Assembly (NCBI RefSeq): GCF_000321225.1
Contig: NW_004450459.1
Span: 3,460,480 to 3,524,479 of the forward strand
Length of the DNA stretch: 64,000 nt
Direction: 5' to 3'
Origin: Odobenus rosmarus divergens
Taxonomy: Eukaryota > Chordata > Mammalia > Carnivora > Odobenidae
Shown: positions 32,900 through 43,914 of the stretch, piece by piece
How positions within the stretch are numbered: the stretch's first letter is position 1
Layout of the letters: the number at the start of each line of letters is the position of its first letter
Translations under genes and position numbers: made by a program
Notes under the pieces: model-generated
Told to the model about the DNA's origin: nothing
Databases searched by the model: none
The model's input: only the letters and a program-made list of their open reading frames with translations

Positions 32900-33720
32900 T
32901 TTAAAAACAGTGCCAGTAAAAAAACTGAAAACAACCAATGTTAAATACACTTAGGGTATATTTACACAATGTGATACTCTAGGTCTTTAAAAAGAATATG
33001 GTACACACACTGCTATGGGAGCATAAACTGCTATAATTATTTTGAAAAACTCTTTGGCAGTATCTACGAAAACTCAATATATGAATACCCTATCACCTAG
33101 CTCTTCCACTTCTAGGTATATATCCAACAGATTATATATACATATGTTCATAAAAAGATGTACAAGAATGTTCCCAGCATCTCTATTCATAATATTCTGC
33201 CTGGGAACACTGCAAATATCCACTAAGGGAGGAATGTGTAAATTGTATTATAATGTAATGTAATATGGCAACGAAAAGCCAAACTACTGAATAACTCCTA
33301 AATATTGAGTATGAGACCAGACACAATAGCATACTGCGTGATTCCATTTATATAAAGCTCAGGAATGGGTAACATTAATCCATGCTGAAAAAAAGTCACA
33401 GTAGTGTTTACCTTTTAGGGAATTATGATTGGGAAGGGACATGAGGAAGGGATGATTTCTGCGCTCTTTTGTATGTATGATAAATTTCAATTTTAGAAGT
33501 TTAAAAATGTATAAGGTAGATCCATATGTATTGATGTAGAAAGATATCCAAGTTATGCTGCTAAGTTAAATAAAATAGTTGTTGGAGGGTACATAAAGAG
33601 AGAGTCCATATGTGTTAAAAAAAAAGACTATCATATATATGTGTGTGTGTGTGTATAAATATATATTCATATGTGAGGACTTACACACATACACACACAC
33701 ACACACTCAGAATTTAAGGG
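32900..33720 (+). mobile_element. Old L1 3' end(s) (L1MC/L1MD/L1ME-like)
   Basis: 32920-33000 reads like one L1 ORF2 C-terminal segment, with a partial repeat of similar content at 33000-33300: AATTATTTTGAAAAACTCTTTGGCAGTATCTACG, GTACAAGAATGTTCCCAGCA and ACTGCAAATATCCA. 3'UTR words follow: GTATTGATGTAGAAAGATATCCAAGTTATGCTGCTAAGTTAAATAAAA. This may be two overlapping old copies. Confidence 0.75.
33634..33707 (+). repeat. (TG)n ... (CA)n inverted dinucleotide repeat
   Basis: ATATATGTGTGTGTGTGTGTATA (about 33634-33656) faces TTACACACATACACACACACACACAC (33681-33706) across about 25 bp. The arms are mutually complementary and could form a cruciform or RNA hairpin. It sits in an old L1 3' region. 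Confidence 0.85.
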
Positions 33721-34170
33721 AATGCGAGACCTGGTTTGAATTTTTCCCCACAAATACGAACCATTTCATAATAAAAAAAAAAACTCAATGGAATATTTGT
33801 GTTACATTGCATTGAAACTATAAGTTTATTTAGGAAAATAATTTTATCTTACATTATTGTTTTCCTAGCCAGAAATCTGGTATGTCTCGCCATGTGTTAA
33901 TCTTCTTTTATACCCTCCAGTCAAGCGTTTAAACTTTCTTCCTGTAAGTCCTACATGACTCTTACGAGGTTGTTGCTGTGGGTTAGTTATTTATTTACCA
34001 TTGCTCTTATGAATGAAACTAATAGCTAAGCTTCTTAAGTGAGAAGTCTAACCATTTCCTTATTTCTCATTCATTGCTAACCTGCTCAACCCTAATGAAG
34101 CTTTTCTGGCAGAGATTATCAGTTGCCAAGTACACCAGATGGCTTCCATTTTTTAGCATGACACTTGTAG
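33720..34170. other. Unassigned sequence
   Basis: No recognisable element. Confidence 0.45.
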
Positions 34171-34174
34171 AAAG

Positions 34175-35470
34175 TCATTAATTCATCAATGCAGTAAATA
34201 TTTGTTGATCATTTGATATATGCTAGACGTAGTCCAAAGGTAAATACCACCCTGGCCATCAGACTGTGTATGTGTCTTACTGGAGCAAACCGTAAATGGA
34301 CACTCACAACACACTGTGGTATGTGCCGAAGTAGAGGTAAGCACAGTATTCCATGGACAGACATCACAGGGCCACTTGCCCGGGCTTGGGTTATTAGAAA
34401 CCACTTCCCAGAACAGATGTTACAGAAGTTGAAAAGTAACTCTTATGAGAATGATTTACATTTTAGATGTAGCTAAGATGACTTCATTATCTGCAGAAGG
34501 TCAGAATCAAGAGAAGGAACATTATATTTCAGCACATTTAAGGAAATGATAATAATTCAACGTGGCTGGATTATAGAACATGCAGTAGGTAATTATAGAA
34601 AGTTAGACCACAACAGTAAGCTGAAGGCAGGTCATAAGGCCTTTAATGGCGTCCTAAGGAGTTTAGAGATCAGTGACAAGCCACTCAAGATTTTTGTTCG
34701 TTTGTTTGTTTCACTAGAAAATTCTATCAGACATTTTATTTTTAATTTTTAGTATTTCTTGAAATTTAATTAACATAGTGTTATATTCGATTCAGGTGTA
34801 CAATATCATGATTCAACAATTCTATAGATTTCTCAGTGCTCATCAAGATAAGTGTACTGTTAATCCCCTTCATCTATTTCACCCATCCCTCCGCCCACCG
34901 CCCTCTGGCACTAAAGGTTTTAAAGATGGGAACTGATATGATCAAATTTGCACTTTAGGAAACTGAATTAAGCTGCATTGTGAAGAACAGATTAGAAAGA
35001 CAGAGACACTGGAAGCAAGGAGCCCCTACTAGCTTTAATACTCTAGACAGTGAAAATGAAGGCAATAAGATACCAGAAATTTCACACAAGCCAAAGTAAG
35101 AAAACCTGGTCATTAGCTGGAGAGAGGAGGGAAGGATTGTGGAGAGTCAAGGATGAAAGCAAGGTTCTGACCTGGCAGACCAAGTCAACTGTAGCTCCAC
35201 TGACCAAAATGAGACAAACAAGAGCAATGTTGCAAGGGCAGGGAGTGATGCAATGGCGAGTTTAGTTTGAGAAATGTGGGTTTTGAGTTACTTGTGCAAA
35301 GCAGTAGGAGGCAGTGCGATATAAGGGCCTGGTCTTCAGGAACCGATTTGGGAGGGAACACTGGACTTGAGAACTGTGAGAATCTGGCAGGGAATACATG
35401 CAAGTGGGTGAGATCGCCAAGGGTAAGGACACAGAACCAGTGATCAAGGGACAGTCTCCGTTCCATCAGA
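34175..35470 (-). mobile_element. L2, about 1.1 kb antisense, split by L1
   Basis: Starts with the antisense 3' end (TAAATATTTGTTGATCATTTGATATATGCTAGAC). It continues through antisense interior: AAGCCACTCAAGATTTT, GGTTTTAAAGATGGGAACTGATATGATCAAATTTGCACTTTAGG, GAAGAACAGATTAGAAAGACAGAGACACTGGAAGCAAGGAG and GTTTGAGAAATGTGGGTTTTGAG. The order follows antisense L2. An L1 3'UTR piece interrupts it at 34696-34908. ORFs here are LINE shadows. Confidence 0.82.
34696..34908 (-). mobile_element. L1 3'UTR fragment (antisense) inserted in L2
   Basis: T-rich start, then TTCAGGTGTACAATATCATGATTCAACA and CTTCATCTATTTCACCCATCCCTCC...CTCTGGCA, the antisense of a laurasiatherian L1 3'UTR. The target duplication is diverged: CACTCAAGATTTTT at 34682-34695 and CACTAAAGGTTTTA at 34909-34922. 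A second copy of this 3'UTR lies at 59276-59545. Confidence 0.78.
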
Positions 35471-35499
35471 TTTGGGTAACTTGGTTTTGCTCTGGTTAT

Positions 35500-35695
35500 C
35501 TTGGCATCTTGCTTTTGCTACCTGCCAGCTCTAGGACCATGCTTAGGCTCTTTAACTTCTCTGTAAGGGAAGCTATTAATATAGTATCTCCCTTATAGGG
35601 TTTTGTAAAGAATAAAATATCATCTATAAAAAAGCATTTAATACAAGTACGAATTTGATGAATATTGGCTATTATTACTATTGCTGAGGTTGTTA
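35500..35695 (+). mobile_element. MIR (diverged)
   Basis: TGCCAGCTCTAGGACCATGCTTAGGCTCTTTAACTTCTCTGTAAGG, TATCTCCCTTATAGGGTTTTGTAAAGAATAAAAT and TTGATGAATATTGGCTATTATTACTATTGC follow the MIR order. Confidence 0.65.
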
Positions 35696-35699
35696 TAAG

Positions 35700-37690
35700 T
35701 TTGAAGATAAACTCCGATGACCTGACACCTTTTAATAGGAAAACAGAGAAAAATTGCTCATGAAGGACTCTGAGAAGCAACAACCAGAGAGTTAGGGGGA
35801 AGATCAGAGAATGTAATGTCGCATTTGCCAACATGGGGAGAGGGAGGGAGGGAAGGAGCATCTCAAGAAGAAAAACTAGACGACAGTGTAAAATGCGGTG
35901 ACGGAAGTAAAAGACGGGCTTATTGAGCATCAAATGATTTTAACAAGCATAGAGTCATGGGTATTCTAGAAACAAAAGCCAGATTACAACTAGGCTGAGG
36001 AATGAATAGAAGGTGAGAAAAAGGAAGACAGTCTTTACAGTCATTGTGAAAAGAGAAAGATGATAGAGAAAGAAGGATGGGGGAAGAAGTTTGGCTGGTG
36101 GTTGATACAATGGTGAAGACTTGACCATGGACATGCTGATGGGAAGACATCTTGCACTGAGGGTGCTTGTAGATACTGAAGAGAAAAGATGGCCAGCTAA
36201 TCAAAAAGGCAAGGATGAGGTGGGAGCAGATGGCTCTGGTACAGGAGCAGGGAGGTCCTTGATTAGAAGGATGAACTTCTGCTCCACTGCCATGGAGGGA
36301 AAGGAGGCAAGAGAAGGGGGCAGGAGTTGGGAGGTTTGCAAATGCAGCCGGAGGAGTCTGAGGAAAGTTCCATCTAGTATTGCCTATTTTCTCTCGAAAT
36401 TATCTGCTCTAACTGAAGAGTGAGACAGAGAGAGAGCAAAGGTTTCAGGAGAAAGAAAATTTGAAAAGGATCTGTGGAAAGTGAAAAAGGGAACCAATTA
36501 GAGAAAGTCAGGGAATTTTCCAGGCAGATTTCAGGACCCAGTTATTATTGAAACTGTTAATTTGTCAGGCCATCAGTCTGTCTGTGCTAATTTTCTCCAG
36601 TAGTACTCAGTAGTCCGGGATGGAGAATGGAGAGAGTGGGCAAGGAAAGGGGCTTACACTTTGGTTTTGCTGGTGGAAGCAGGGGAAGGGAAAGTGGCCA
36701 GAGTTGAGAGAAATGGCAAAAAAAGGGTTTAAAGCTTGGATAGAAAAGGGGTTGGAGCTTGGATAGAAAAGGAAGTGGACGTAGGAGGGAACCCTGGATA
36801 AAAATAAAGGGAGCGAGAAGTTATAGATCCCAGTGAGATTGTGGAAACACTGATGGGAAGAACTAGAAGGATAAGAGTTTGTGGCCCAGGAGCAGTTGTG
36901 AATATTTCAGAAAAGTGGCATCGTCTGATAAAAACACAGTCTGGGCTGGAGGCGTGGCAGTGGTGCTCTGAAATGGAGTGGATGTGAAGATTGTTGGTAT
37001 AAGAAAAGCCAAGCTAACGAGAAGCTAAGCTGTTTGCTGGGAGACCCAATGATCACCGAAGCTACTCTGGAGAATGGCAGGAATGGGGTAGAAAGAAAGA
37101 TGCGTCAGGTACCAAAACATGTGATGAAGGAAAAGTAGTGACTGAGGAGCTTACGAGAGCAAAAAAAGCATGGAAGGTGATACTGCAAAAGCATCATGAA
37201 GCCCCAAGAAGGAGTGAGACAAGGAGTCATAAAGGTCTGGAATGGCACGGAGGCATAAGAATTTTGACACTAGCTTGGTGTGGGAAATGGGTGGCACTCA
37301 CTTAAGACAGATGCTGGAGAAGCCAGTTTTCAGTGAAAGCCAGGGAATGGGATCCACAGTTGCTGCAGAAGGTCAAGATGTGGGAGAGGTGGATTGTGGG
37401 AGAGGTAGATCGGCATCACAGAGGACAGCGTGGAAGGTCTGGGAGGCAGGGGACAGAGGAGAGAAACCTTTTCAGCATGACGATGAGAATACAGAAAACA
37501 CACAGTGGAAAGCTGTAAATTAGGAGCAGTAACCACAAATGGTAGGAATGTGAGGCACGGTGGGTTCACGGATTCTAATTGGAAACATTCCACGCCTCAG
37601 CTATTGTAGCAAACTCCTAACTGGCTATTGTGCTTCCAGCTTTGCTCTTTTAAATTCATTTTACATGATGTATCTGGATTTGATTATATA
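35700..37690. other. Purine-rich unassigned sequence, probably LINE-derived
   Basis: About 2 kb with strong A+G bias on this strand and the repetitive AGGAGG/GGGAGAGG texture of antisense L2/CR1-clade LINEs. It includes TAGTACTCAGTAGTCCGGGATGG (about 36600), related to a segment near 21180. An imperfect direct repeat of about 20 bp, containing GCTTGGATAGAAAAGG, occurs at 36734-36771. ORFs of up to 100 codons show no domains. Confidence 0.4.
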
Positions 37691-37694
37691 AAAT

Positions 37695-37925
37695 GTACTT
37701 CTAATCCTGTCATTCATCTCCTTGATTAAAATTCTCCATTGTTTTTTATCAAATCTCCAGTGCTAATTGCAAACTCCCAAAATTAGCGTTGTATAGAAGT
37801 CTCCCCAGTTATCTGGCTCCTGTCCCCCTCCCCAGGCTTCTCTCCTCGCAGACCCTCAAATGTTGTACCCTATCCCTTCCTCATGCTGAACTCCATGAAA
37901 TTTCCCCAAACTCCACACACTCTAA
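37695..37925 (+). mobile_element. L2 fragment
   Basis: TTGATTAAAATTCTCCATTG, CTAATTGCAAACTCCCAAAATTAGC, CCCCAGTTATCTGGCTCCTGTCCCCCTCCC and CTCATGCTGAACTCCATGAAA correspond to the L2 stretch from 'aaaaccctccaatggc' to 'tctggcccctgcctacc'. Confidence 0.72.
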
Positions 37926-38912
37926 ATGGAGATAAGGCGGGGGGTGGGGGGGAATACTCCAGGTAGAATAAACAGTTTAAAGAGACAAGAGCTGGGAGCT
38001 TTGAGAAATGTCAAAAGATAGAATTTAACAGGACTCCGAAACATAATTAGATGATAAGACATGAAAAATAAGGATTGTTCGTGGCTTTGATTCCTGAATA
38101 AAGTACTGCCTCTTTGAAATGCGGTACAGTATAGGTGCTGTTAATTCTGCTCAAGCAGTTTAATTTTATGCACCTATCAGGCTAAATATTTTTTATTAAG
38201 ACATACTTGTCTGATGTTGCTATTAACAATTACTATACACATGACCTTTTCCTCATCTTTCCAAGCTTTATATAGTTAAGCTTTTGATGTTGAGAGGCAT
38301 ATTGTTTAAGAGGTACTCTTCACAGCATGTAACTCATAACAGACACCTTGCAAAAATGTGTGTGAGTTTGTATATTTTTCAAAGATAATGAGCAGAAAGA
38401 TTTAAAATCTGTTCAAATGTTTTCTGGCAAAATGTACGTGAATCGTGCCAAAAGGAATTGCATATTGCATGCCTTCAATCTGTTTTTGAAATATTTGTAG
38501 ATACAGGCAACATCTGTTCCACTGGACAGAGATACACTGTAAGTGCTAATAACTTTGGAAAGCCCTGATTTTAAAAGTTTGTACTTGAAAATTAAATATT
38601 TTTTAAACAGCTACATGCCAAAGCTCTCTAAATGAACTTCATTTTTTTAAAAGAACTCAGTGATTGTAAAGAAGATTTTTTACAAAATAAACCAAAATTT
38701 AAAACTTAAAGAATTTTCTGAATGATTTCATCGTGTGTTAAATATGTCTACTGGCAAAACATAATATTGCAGCCCAGCTCTGTTAGGCATAGATGCGGGT
38801 GGGGTGTGGTGTGGAGAGAGAACTGAGGGTCCTATTTACAAATATATAAAACAGTTTCCAATTTAAGGTAAAACAAAAACTGTGTAGTGTTGAGAGAACA
38901 TGAATGTGAGTT
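37926..38912. other. Unassigned, repeat-poor sequence
   Basis: 38060-38760 is repeat-free, AT-rich but complex, with homeodomain/POU-like words (GGAATTGCATATTGCATG near 38454, TTTAATTTTATGCAC near 38160). It could contain a conserved enhancer, but this is a guess from texture alone. Confidence 0.35.
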
Positions 38913-38929
38913 TAAAAATTCTGAGTGTA

Positions 38930-39051
38930 GGGGCGCCTGAGTGGCTCAGTTGGTTGGATGTCCGGCTCTTGATCTCGGCTCTGGGCTTGATCCCAGGGTG
39001 GTGAGTTTAAGTCCTGCGTTGGGCTCCACACTGGGCATTACTTAAAAAAAA
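38930..39051 (+). mobile_element. Short old Can-SINE lacking the CT-rich part
   Basis: GGGCGCCTGAGTGGCTCAGTTGGTTGGATGTCCGGCTCTTGATCTCGGCTC, then GTTGGGCTCCACACTGGGCATTACTT and an A-tail. The pyrimidine-rich region seen in other copies is absent. A diverged duplication lies at 38914-38929 (AAAAATTCTGAGTGTA) and 39052-39067 (AAAAAATCCCAGTGTA). Confidence 0.93.
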
Positions 39052-39069
39052 AAAAAATCCCAGTGTAAG

Positions 39070-39447
39070 GAAAATGATGAAAAATTGTCACTGAACAGCA
39101 AGGCACAGGGGAATGATTCAGGGAGATCCCTGATCTCTCCAGGGCACATCCAGATGGACCTGGTTCAGGATTAGTAAACACTGTAAGTGCGGGTACACCA
39201 GCAGCGACCACATTTGTCAATTAGAATAACATTGGTTCAGAAAAGTATAGGTCTGAATCAAAATAGATGAAAATAAGAGTCACTTTATAAAAAAATCTGT
39301 CTTGTGGCAAATTATATGAAACGGTGGAAATTTCTTTTTTATAGCTCTAGGAGGAAAGCCTTTGACAATCTCCTTATTGCCGTTAGGCAGTATTTTTCAA
39401 ATTTCAGGGAACCTCGCTTTAGTGGATCATGAAATCCATTTGAGTTG
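39070..39447. other. Unassigned sequence
   Basis: Nothing recognised. Confidence 0.45.
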
Positions 39448-39461
39448 ATCATAACATTTTT

Positions 39462-39658
39462 TTTAAAGATCTTATTTATTTATTTGACACAGAGAGAGAG
39501 AGATAGCAAGAGCGGGAACACAAGCAGGGGGAGTGGGAGAGAGAGAAGCAGGCTTCCCGCCGAGCAAGGAGCCTGATGTGGGGCTTGATCCCAGGACCCT
39601 GGGATCATGACCTGAGCCGAAGACAGACGCTTAACGACTGAACCACCCAGGTGTCCCA
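39462..39658 (-). mobile_element. Can-SINE (antisense)
   Basis: TTAAAGATCTTATTTATTTATTTGACACAGAGAG start and GAACCACCCAGGTGTCCC end. A perfect 14-bp duplication, ATCATAACATTTTT, lies at 39448-39461 and 39659-39672. Confidence 0.97.
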
Positions 39659-39672
39659 ATCATAACATTTTT

Positions 39673-40690
39673 AAAATGAAAAATAATATTTAAAAATGAT
39701 ATTGCATTACAGCTAATAGGGGTAAGAATTGTTAACATTCTGTCTCAAATGTGTAAGTGTGAGAAAGATATGAAATGTATTTCTTATTGTAAATCACAGT
39801 AAAAAAAAAAAAAATGTTACACTTTCTCCTCTTTGGAGGCTGGCCTAGTTGCAATTTGGTCTAAAGAGCAGATCTAAACCAGAGAAGATCCTGGGCCAGA
39901 TAAAGTCTAGGTATTACAGGCTCCTCTGAGGGTCAGAAGTGCAGAGAAGTCAAGTAGAACAGGGAAGAGTCCAAGGGGGGTGATGGATGGGGTGGGTGGG
40001 GTGGGGGTCATAACAGTTGCCCTACTCCTAGTGTTATAACTTGGGGAGACTGGACTGGACTTGGGAGGAAGAGGGGTATTTCTCGGCTCCCCCATGGTAC
40101 GTTCACCCCATTCCTTTATAGTACACTAGGAAATAATAGCAAGGGAAAAGTTGGCTGGTTTTATAATCAACAAAGGAAAGCGCACCTTATTAGCTATTAC
40201 AGGTTGTGGAATCAGTATTCCAGGGTCCACAGGTATTAGTCACCCAGATGCTAAACATCTCAGGTGATTTAGGAATTCACAAACCTAAAGCAAAGAACAA
40301 AAACTTGCATATCCAGTGAGTTGAAAAGCCATTGTTGTGACAAGTATAGCAATACTTATCCTCCCTGATCAAAAAAATGAGGTGTTGAAAGACTGGTAGG
40401 GACGGTTGATCAGGGGAGGAAAACCAGGGGGCTGAGAAATAGGTTAGGAGGATGCATAATTTTCACCATGCACTTCTGCAACTCTTGAATTTTAAACCAG
40501 TGAAAAAATAGCACTTTGCATTTAGGAAAGTAAAATAAGTGTCACATTAATGAAATGTTTAGATAAACTAAAGTAGCTCTATAGGGGACACCTTATTGGG
40601 TCTTTAACCAATAGCCATTCTCCTGGATCCTTTTTGTTAAAAAATGCCTGATTTTTCTCCTGGTGGTAATATGTCCAAGCCCCAGAAGAT
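39673..40690. other. Unassigned sequence with a G-rich tract
   Basis: Contains GGGGTGGGTGGGGTGGGGG at 39989-40007. No repeat family is recognised. The minus-strand ORF across this tract is proline-rich by virtue of the G-rich DNA. Confidence 0.45.
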
Positions 40691-41430
40691 GAATGAAGAT
40701 TAGCCTACACCAACCCAGTGATAGCAGGAGAAACCACAACCCTCCACTGTGGGAGAGCCTGCTAAGAGAGGTGCTGCTCCAAACTGAGAGGCATGAATAG
40801 AAAGCCCAAGAGACGAAGCTGAGACAGGTGCAAATCGGCCTGCCAGGGTGACTCCAGCCACCCTCCTCTCTTGTGCTAAGCCATGAGAGAGTATTAGTCC
40901 ACAGCTAAAGCAATAAATGTGCACACGCGTGCGCGTGCGCGCACACACACACACAATTGCTAAACGCAGGCAATGATCATCAAAATTAGCTTTCACAGAC
41001 AGGTCTTCCCAAATACACACATAAGAATACTATCAAAAATCACAGAAATTCCATAATGAAAGGAAGCAACAAATAATTTAAAGAATCATAAATATTTTCA
41101 GCAGGATATGAGAGGCTGTCTTATCCATGAAAAATAACAGGCTGAGTTATAAATCTTGAAAATAAAAAACATGTGGCTGTTAGTACTAAAAAAATAAAAA
41201 AGAGAGATGGACTAAATAGCCACATAATTATGCCTGGAAAGTAAACTAGAAAGCTAGACTAATAAAGCAGTGGATTCTCCTATAGTGCAGCCCAAGGAAA
41301 CAGAGTGTGGGGGGCGGGAAGGAAAGAAGTATGGAAGAGAAATTCAGAAGATCCAACATTCAGCCAATACAGTTTCTCAAAGGACTGATATGAGGAAACA
41401 GTCAAAATGAAAAGGGGTTGGGGATGCTGA
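40691..41430. other. Unassigned; possibly 5' part of an old L1
   Basis: Sits directly upstream of a decayed L1 and may be its 5'UTR/ORF1 region, though I cannot align it confidently. Holds the alternating purine-pyrimidine tract at 40917-40955. Confidence 0.35.
40917..40955 (+). repeat. 39-bp alternating purine-pyrimidine tract (CA/CG)n
   Basis: Perfect R-Y alternation with a CG/TG core (GCGTGCGCGTGCGCGCACAC) followed by (AC)n. This is the classic composition for Z-DNA. It also holds nine CpG in an otherwise CpG-poor area. Confidence 0.92.
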
Positions 41431-42454
41431 ATGCTGAAGAAAGACAAGAATTTTCCATTTAAAATGTACCATCTAGTGCTAAGCGGAATACATAAAAAGG
41501 ACAAGCACCTGGAAACCCTTGTAAAAACGCAAGAGAGAAACGAGAATTTGAAAATCCTTAAAATGTTAAGAGACAGAAGTAAACAACTTAATTACGAAGA
41601 AATGAAATGGAGATAAGACTTTGGTAAAAAAAAAAAAAAGATGTAAAAAGACAATACAATAATTCTCAAAAAGTCTAAAGGGGAAAAATGTCTGAAACTA
41701 TAAGTTTATGCCAACAAAAATAATTCATTTTAGAAAAAAATATTGAAATAATAGAAGGCGGGGAAAATGTATAGATGATAGGAAAGTTTGATAACAATAA
41801 ACTTTTTTTTTAAACTATGGCAAGAAAAGTCCAGACACACAAATTTTATAGCACAATATAAAGGAGATATGTACTTCTACTGAAAGAGATTTTGAAATTT
41901 GGTAAAAACAAACAAAATCTTTACCTAAATGTGTGATGTTTACAAAAGACCTATCTAAGGCAACATGATATAAAAATATTTGAGAAGAAAAATAATGGAG
42001 AAAAAATATATCAGAAAATTGCTAACAAAAAGGGCAGATGTAAAAATGTCAATATCAGGCAAAATAGAAATCAAGACAGAGCATGAAAAGGAAAAAGAGT
42101 TGTGCAAAGATGAAAGGAACAACATAAAAATGTATACTCTTTATACTTCAGGCTCTTAACAGCAGAAATATATAAAACAAAAAGGGAGGAAAAGAAACAA
42201 AAAGAAATATAAGTGAAATTAATAAATGCATAATAGAGATTATAATGCATCTTCCTGATAAATTGATGGATCAACTAAACTAAAAATAATTAAAGCTATT
42301 TAGAAGCACAACTTCCAAATTGGTTTTATAAATAATAAATATATAGGGAACTTTGTATCCAGGGGAACATTCATTAAAATTTACCATTTTTCAGTCCACA
42401 AAAGAACTCTCAACAGGCAAAATTCTCTGATCTCAAAGCAATAAAATCATAGAG

Positions 42455-42720
42455 CCACTCACAATTCGGAGTGTTTACTATGTGCCAGGCATTATTTTTT
42501 TGTTTTCTTTTGTTTTTAAAGATTTTATTTATTTATTTGAGAGAGAGAGAGTGAGCACAAGCAAGAGGGAGAGGGAGAAGCAGGCTCCCCACTGAGCCGG
42601 GAGCCCAATGTGGGGCTCCATCCCAGGACCCTGAGATCATGACCTGAGCCGAAGGCAGATGCTTAACCGACTGACCACCCAGGCACCCCAGCATTGTTTG
42701 TTCTAAGCTGTGGTTGCTGA
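42455..42720 (-). mobile_element. MIR-like fragment (antisense) split by SINE
   Basis: GTGTTTACTATGTGCCAGGCATTATTT, then after the SINE GCATTGTTTGTTCTAAGCTGTGG, corresponds to antisense MIR/L2 'tttactatgtgccaggcactgttctaagc'. Short, so the family is uncertain. Confidence 0.5.
42501..42690 (-). mobile_element. Can-SINE (antisense)
   Basis: TTTTTAAAGATTTTATTTATTTATTTGAGAGAGAGAG start and GACCACCCAGGCACCCC end. The duplicated target is GCATT[A/G]TTT, about 42489 and 42691, inside a MIR-like word. Confidence 0.95.
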
Positions 42721-43914
42721 ATCTAGCAAATAAAGGGACAAGATGCCAAGTTAAATTAAAATTTAAGATACACGCTGAATAATTCTGTAGAGATTTTGGA
42801 ACTTTTGGAAATTTTTAGAGATAATTAGCTTTCAAAGCATTTGGAAGAAAATAGAGAAATCTTCCTGTATCCTTCTAAGATAATTTTATAACCTTGATAC
42901 CTAAACTAGACAAACATGGCACAAAAAATAAAACCATAGGTCAACTTCACATTTAAGTATAGCTGCAAAACTTCAAAATAAAAATTTAATAGATTAAATA
43001 TAGCAGTGTTTTAAAAGCTGCTTGACACCAGAAATGCAAGGAAGGTTTGACACTATAAAATGCTTTAATGTAATTATTTTTTAAAAGATTAAATAAAAAA
43101 CCACAAAACCATTTTAGTGAATGCAAAAAATCCATTTATTTAAATGGTATTTTTTTATTTGGTAAGTATGTAATACAAGAAGAAGCTTTCCTAACTTGAA
43201 GTAAATGTATCTAAACATCAGCAATGACAAATTAGAAAATATAAAGGAAATAAGCCCTAGTCATAATTGAAAATGATAGAGAATTAATATCTAGGAGTAA
43301 AACTAATGCAAATTTGCAATATCTATAGTAAAAACTGTACTATAGGACATAAAAGAAGATATAATTTAATAGAGAAACACACCCTATTCTAAATGGAAAG
43401 AAAATATAGTAAAGGTAGTCATTCTCCACTAAATAAATTACAAAATAAATATAATCCTGATTCAAAGCCTAACAAGATTTTTTCAATGAAACTTGACAGT
43501 CCAGTTCTCAGAAAAGATGCAAAATTAACTAAAAAATGTATTAATGGAAAGAAAAAGACAGAATTTACACTATCAAATTTCAAAATATACTATAGAAATA
43601 AAGGAATTAGAATTATATGACAATAATACATTAATATACATTAAAAACATAAATGTCTAAAACAAAACTTTGGAAGCATTCTAAGGGAATATATTTGTAA
43701 TTTTGGACTACAGGAGACCTTTGAAAGATATAAGTGCATATGTTGCAAATGAAACTCTTGATAAATTTAACATTCATATATAAAACATGTACATGAAAAA
43801 AGAATAACATCTCTACAAATATTATTAACTTTTACCCTTAAGAAATTTAGAGTCTTCAGAAGAAATGGCTCAAAACTCAGAAATTTAAAGGTGGACAGGG
43901 AGAACAACCCAATG

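Larger units (their letters stand above)
41430..43760 (+). mobile_element. Decayed old L1, ORF2 region
   Basis: Islands in sense order. About 41,440-41,500 resembles sequence 5' of ORF2 (CAAGAATTTTCCATTTAAA). About 41,935-42,060 resembles the endonuclease region (TTTACAAAAGACCTATCTAAGG... AATATCAGGCAAAATAGAAATCAAGAC). About 42,350-42,450 matches the 'ggaacattcaccaagatagacc... tctgaccacaatgcaataaaa' part. About 42,840-43,620 shows reverse-transcriptase and downstream remnants. Frames are destroyed. An antisense MIR-like piece and a SINE lie inside. Element boundaries are approximate. Confidence 0.6.

Noticed and set aside
35185..36423. ORFs of 93-145 codons on either strand in the L2/purine-rich block
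   Set aside because: They lie on decayed L2-type sequence and in purine-rich DNA that is poor in stop codons on the complementary strand. None shows an L2 protein motif.
41430..43760. An intact L1 ORF2
   Set aside because: The frame is interrupted throughout and large parts are missing. Only scattered islands of similarity remain.
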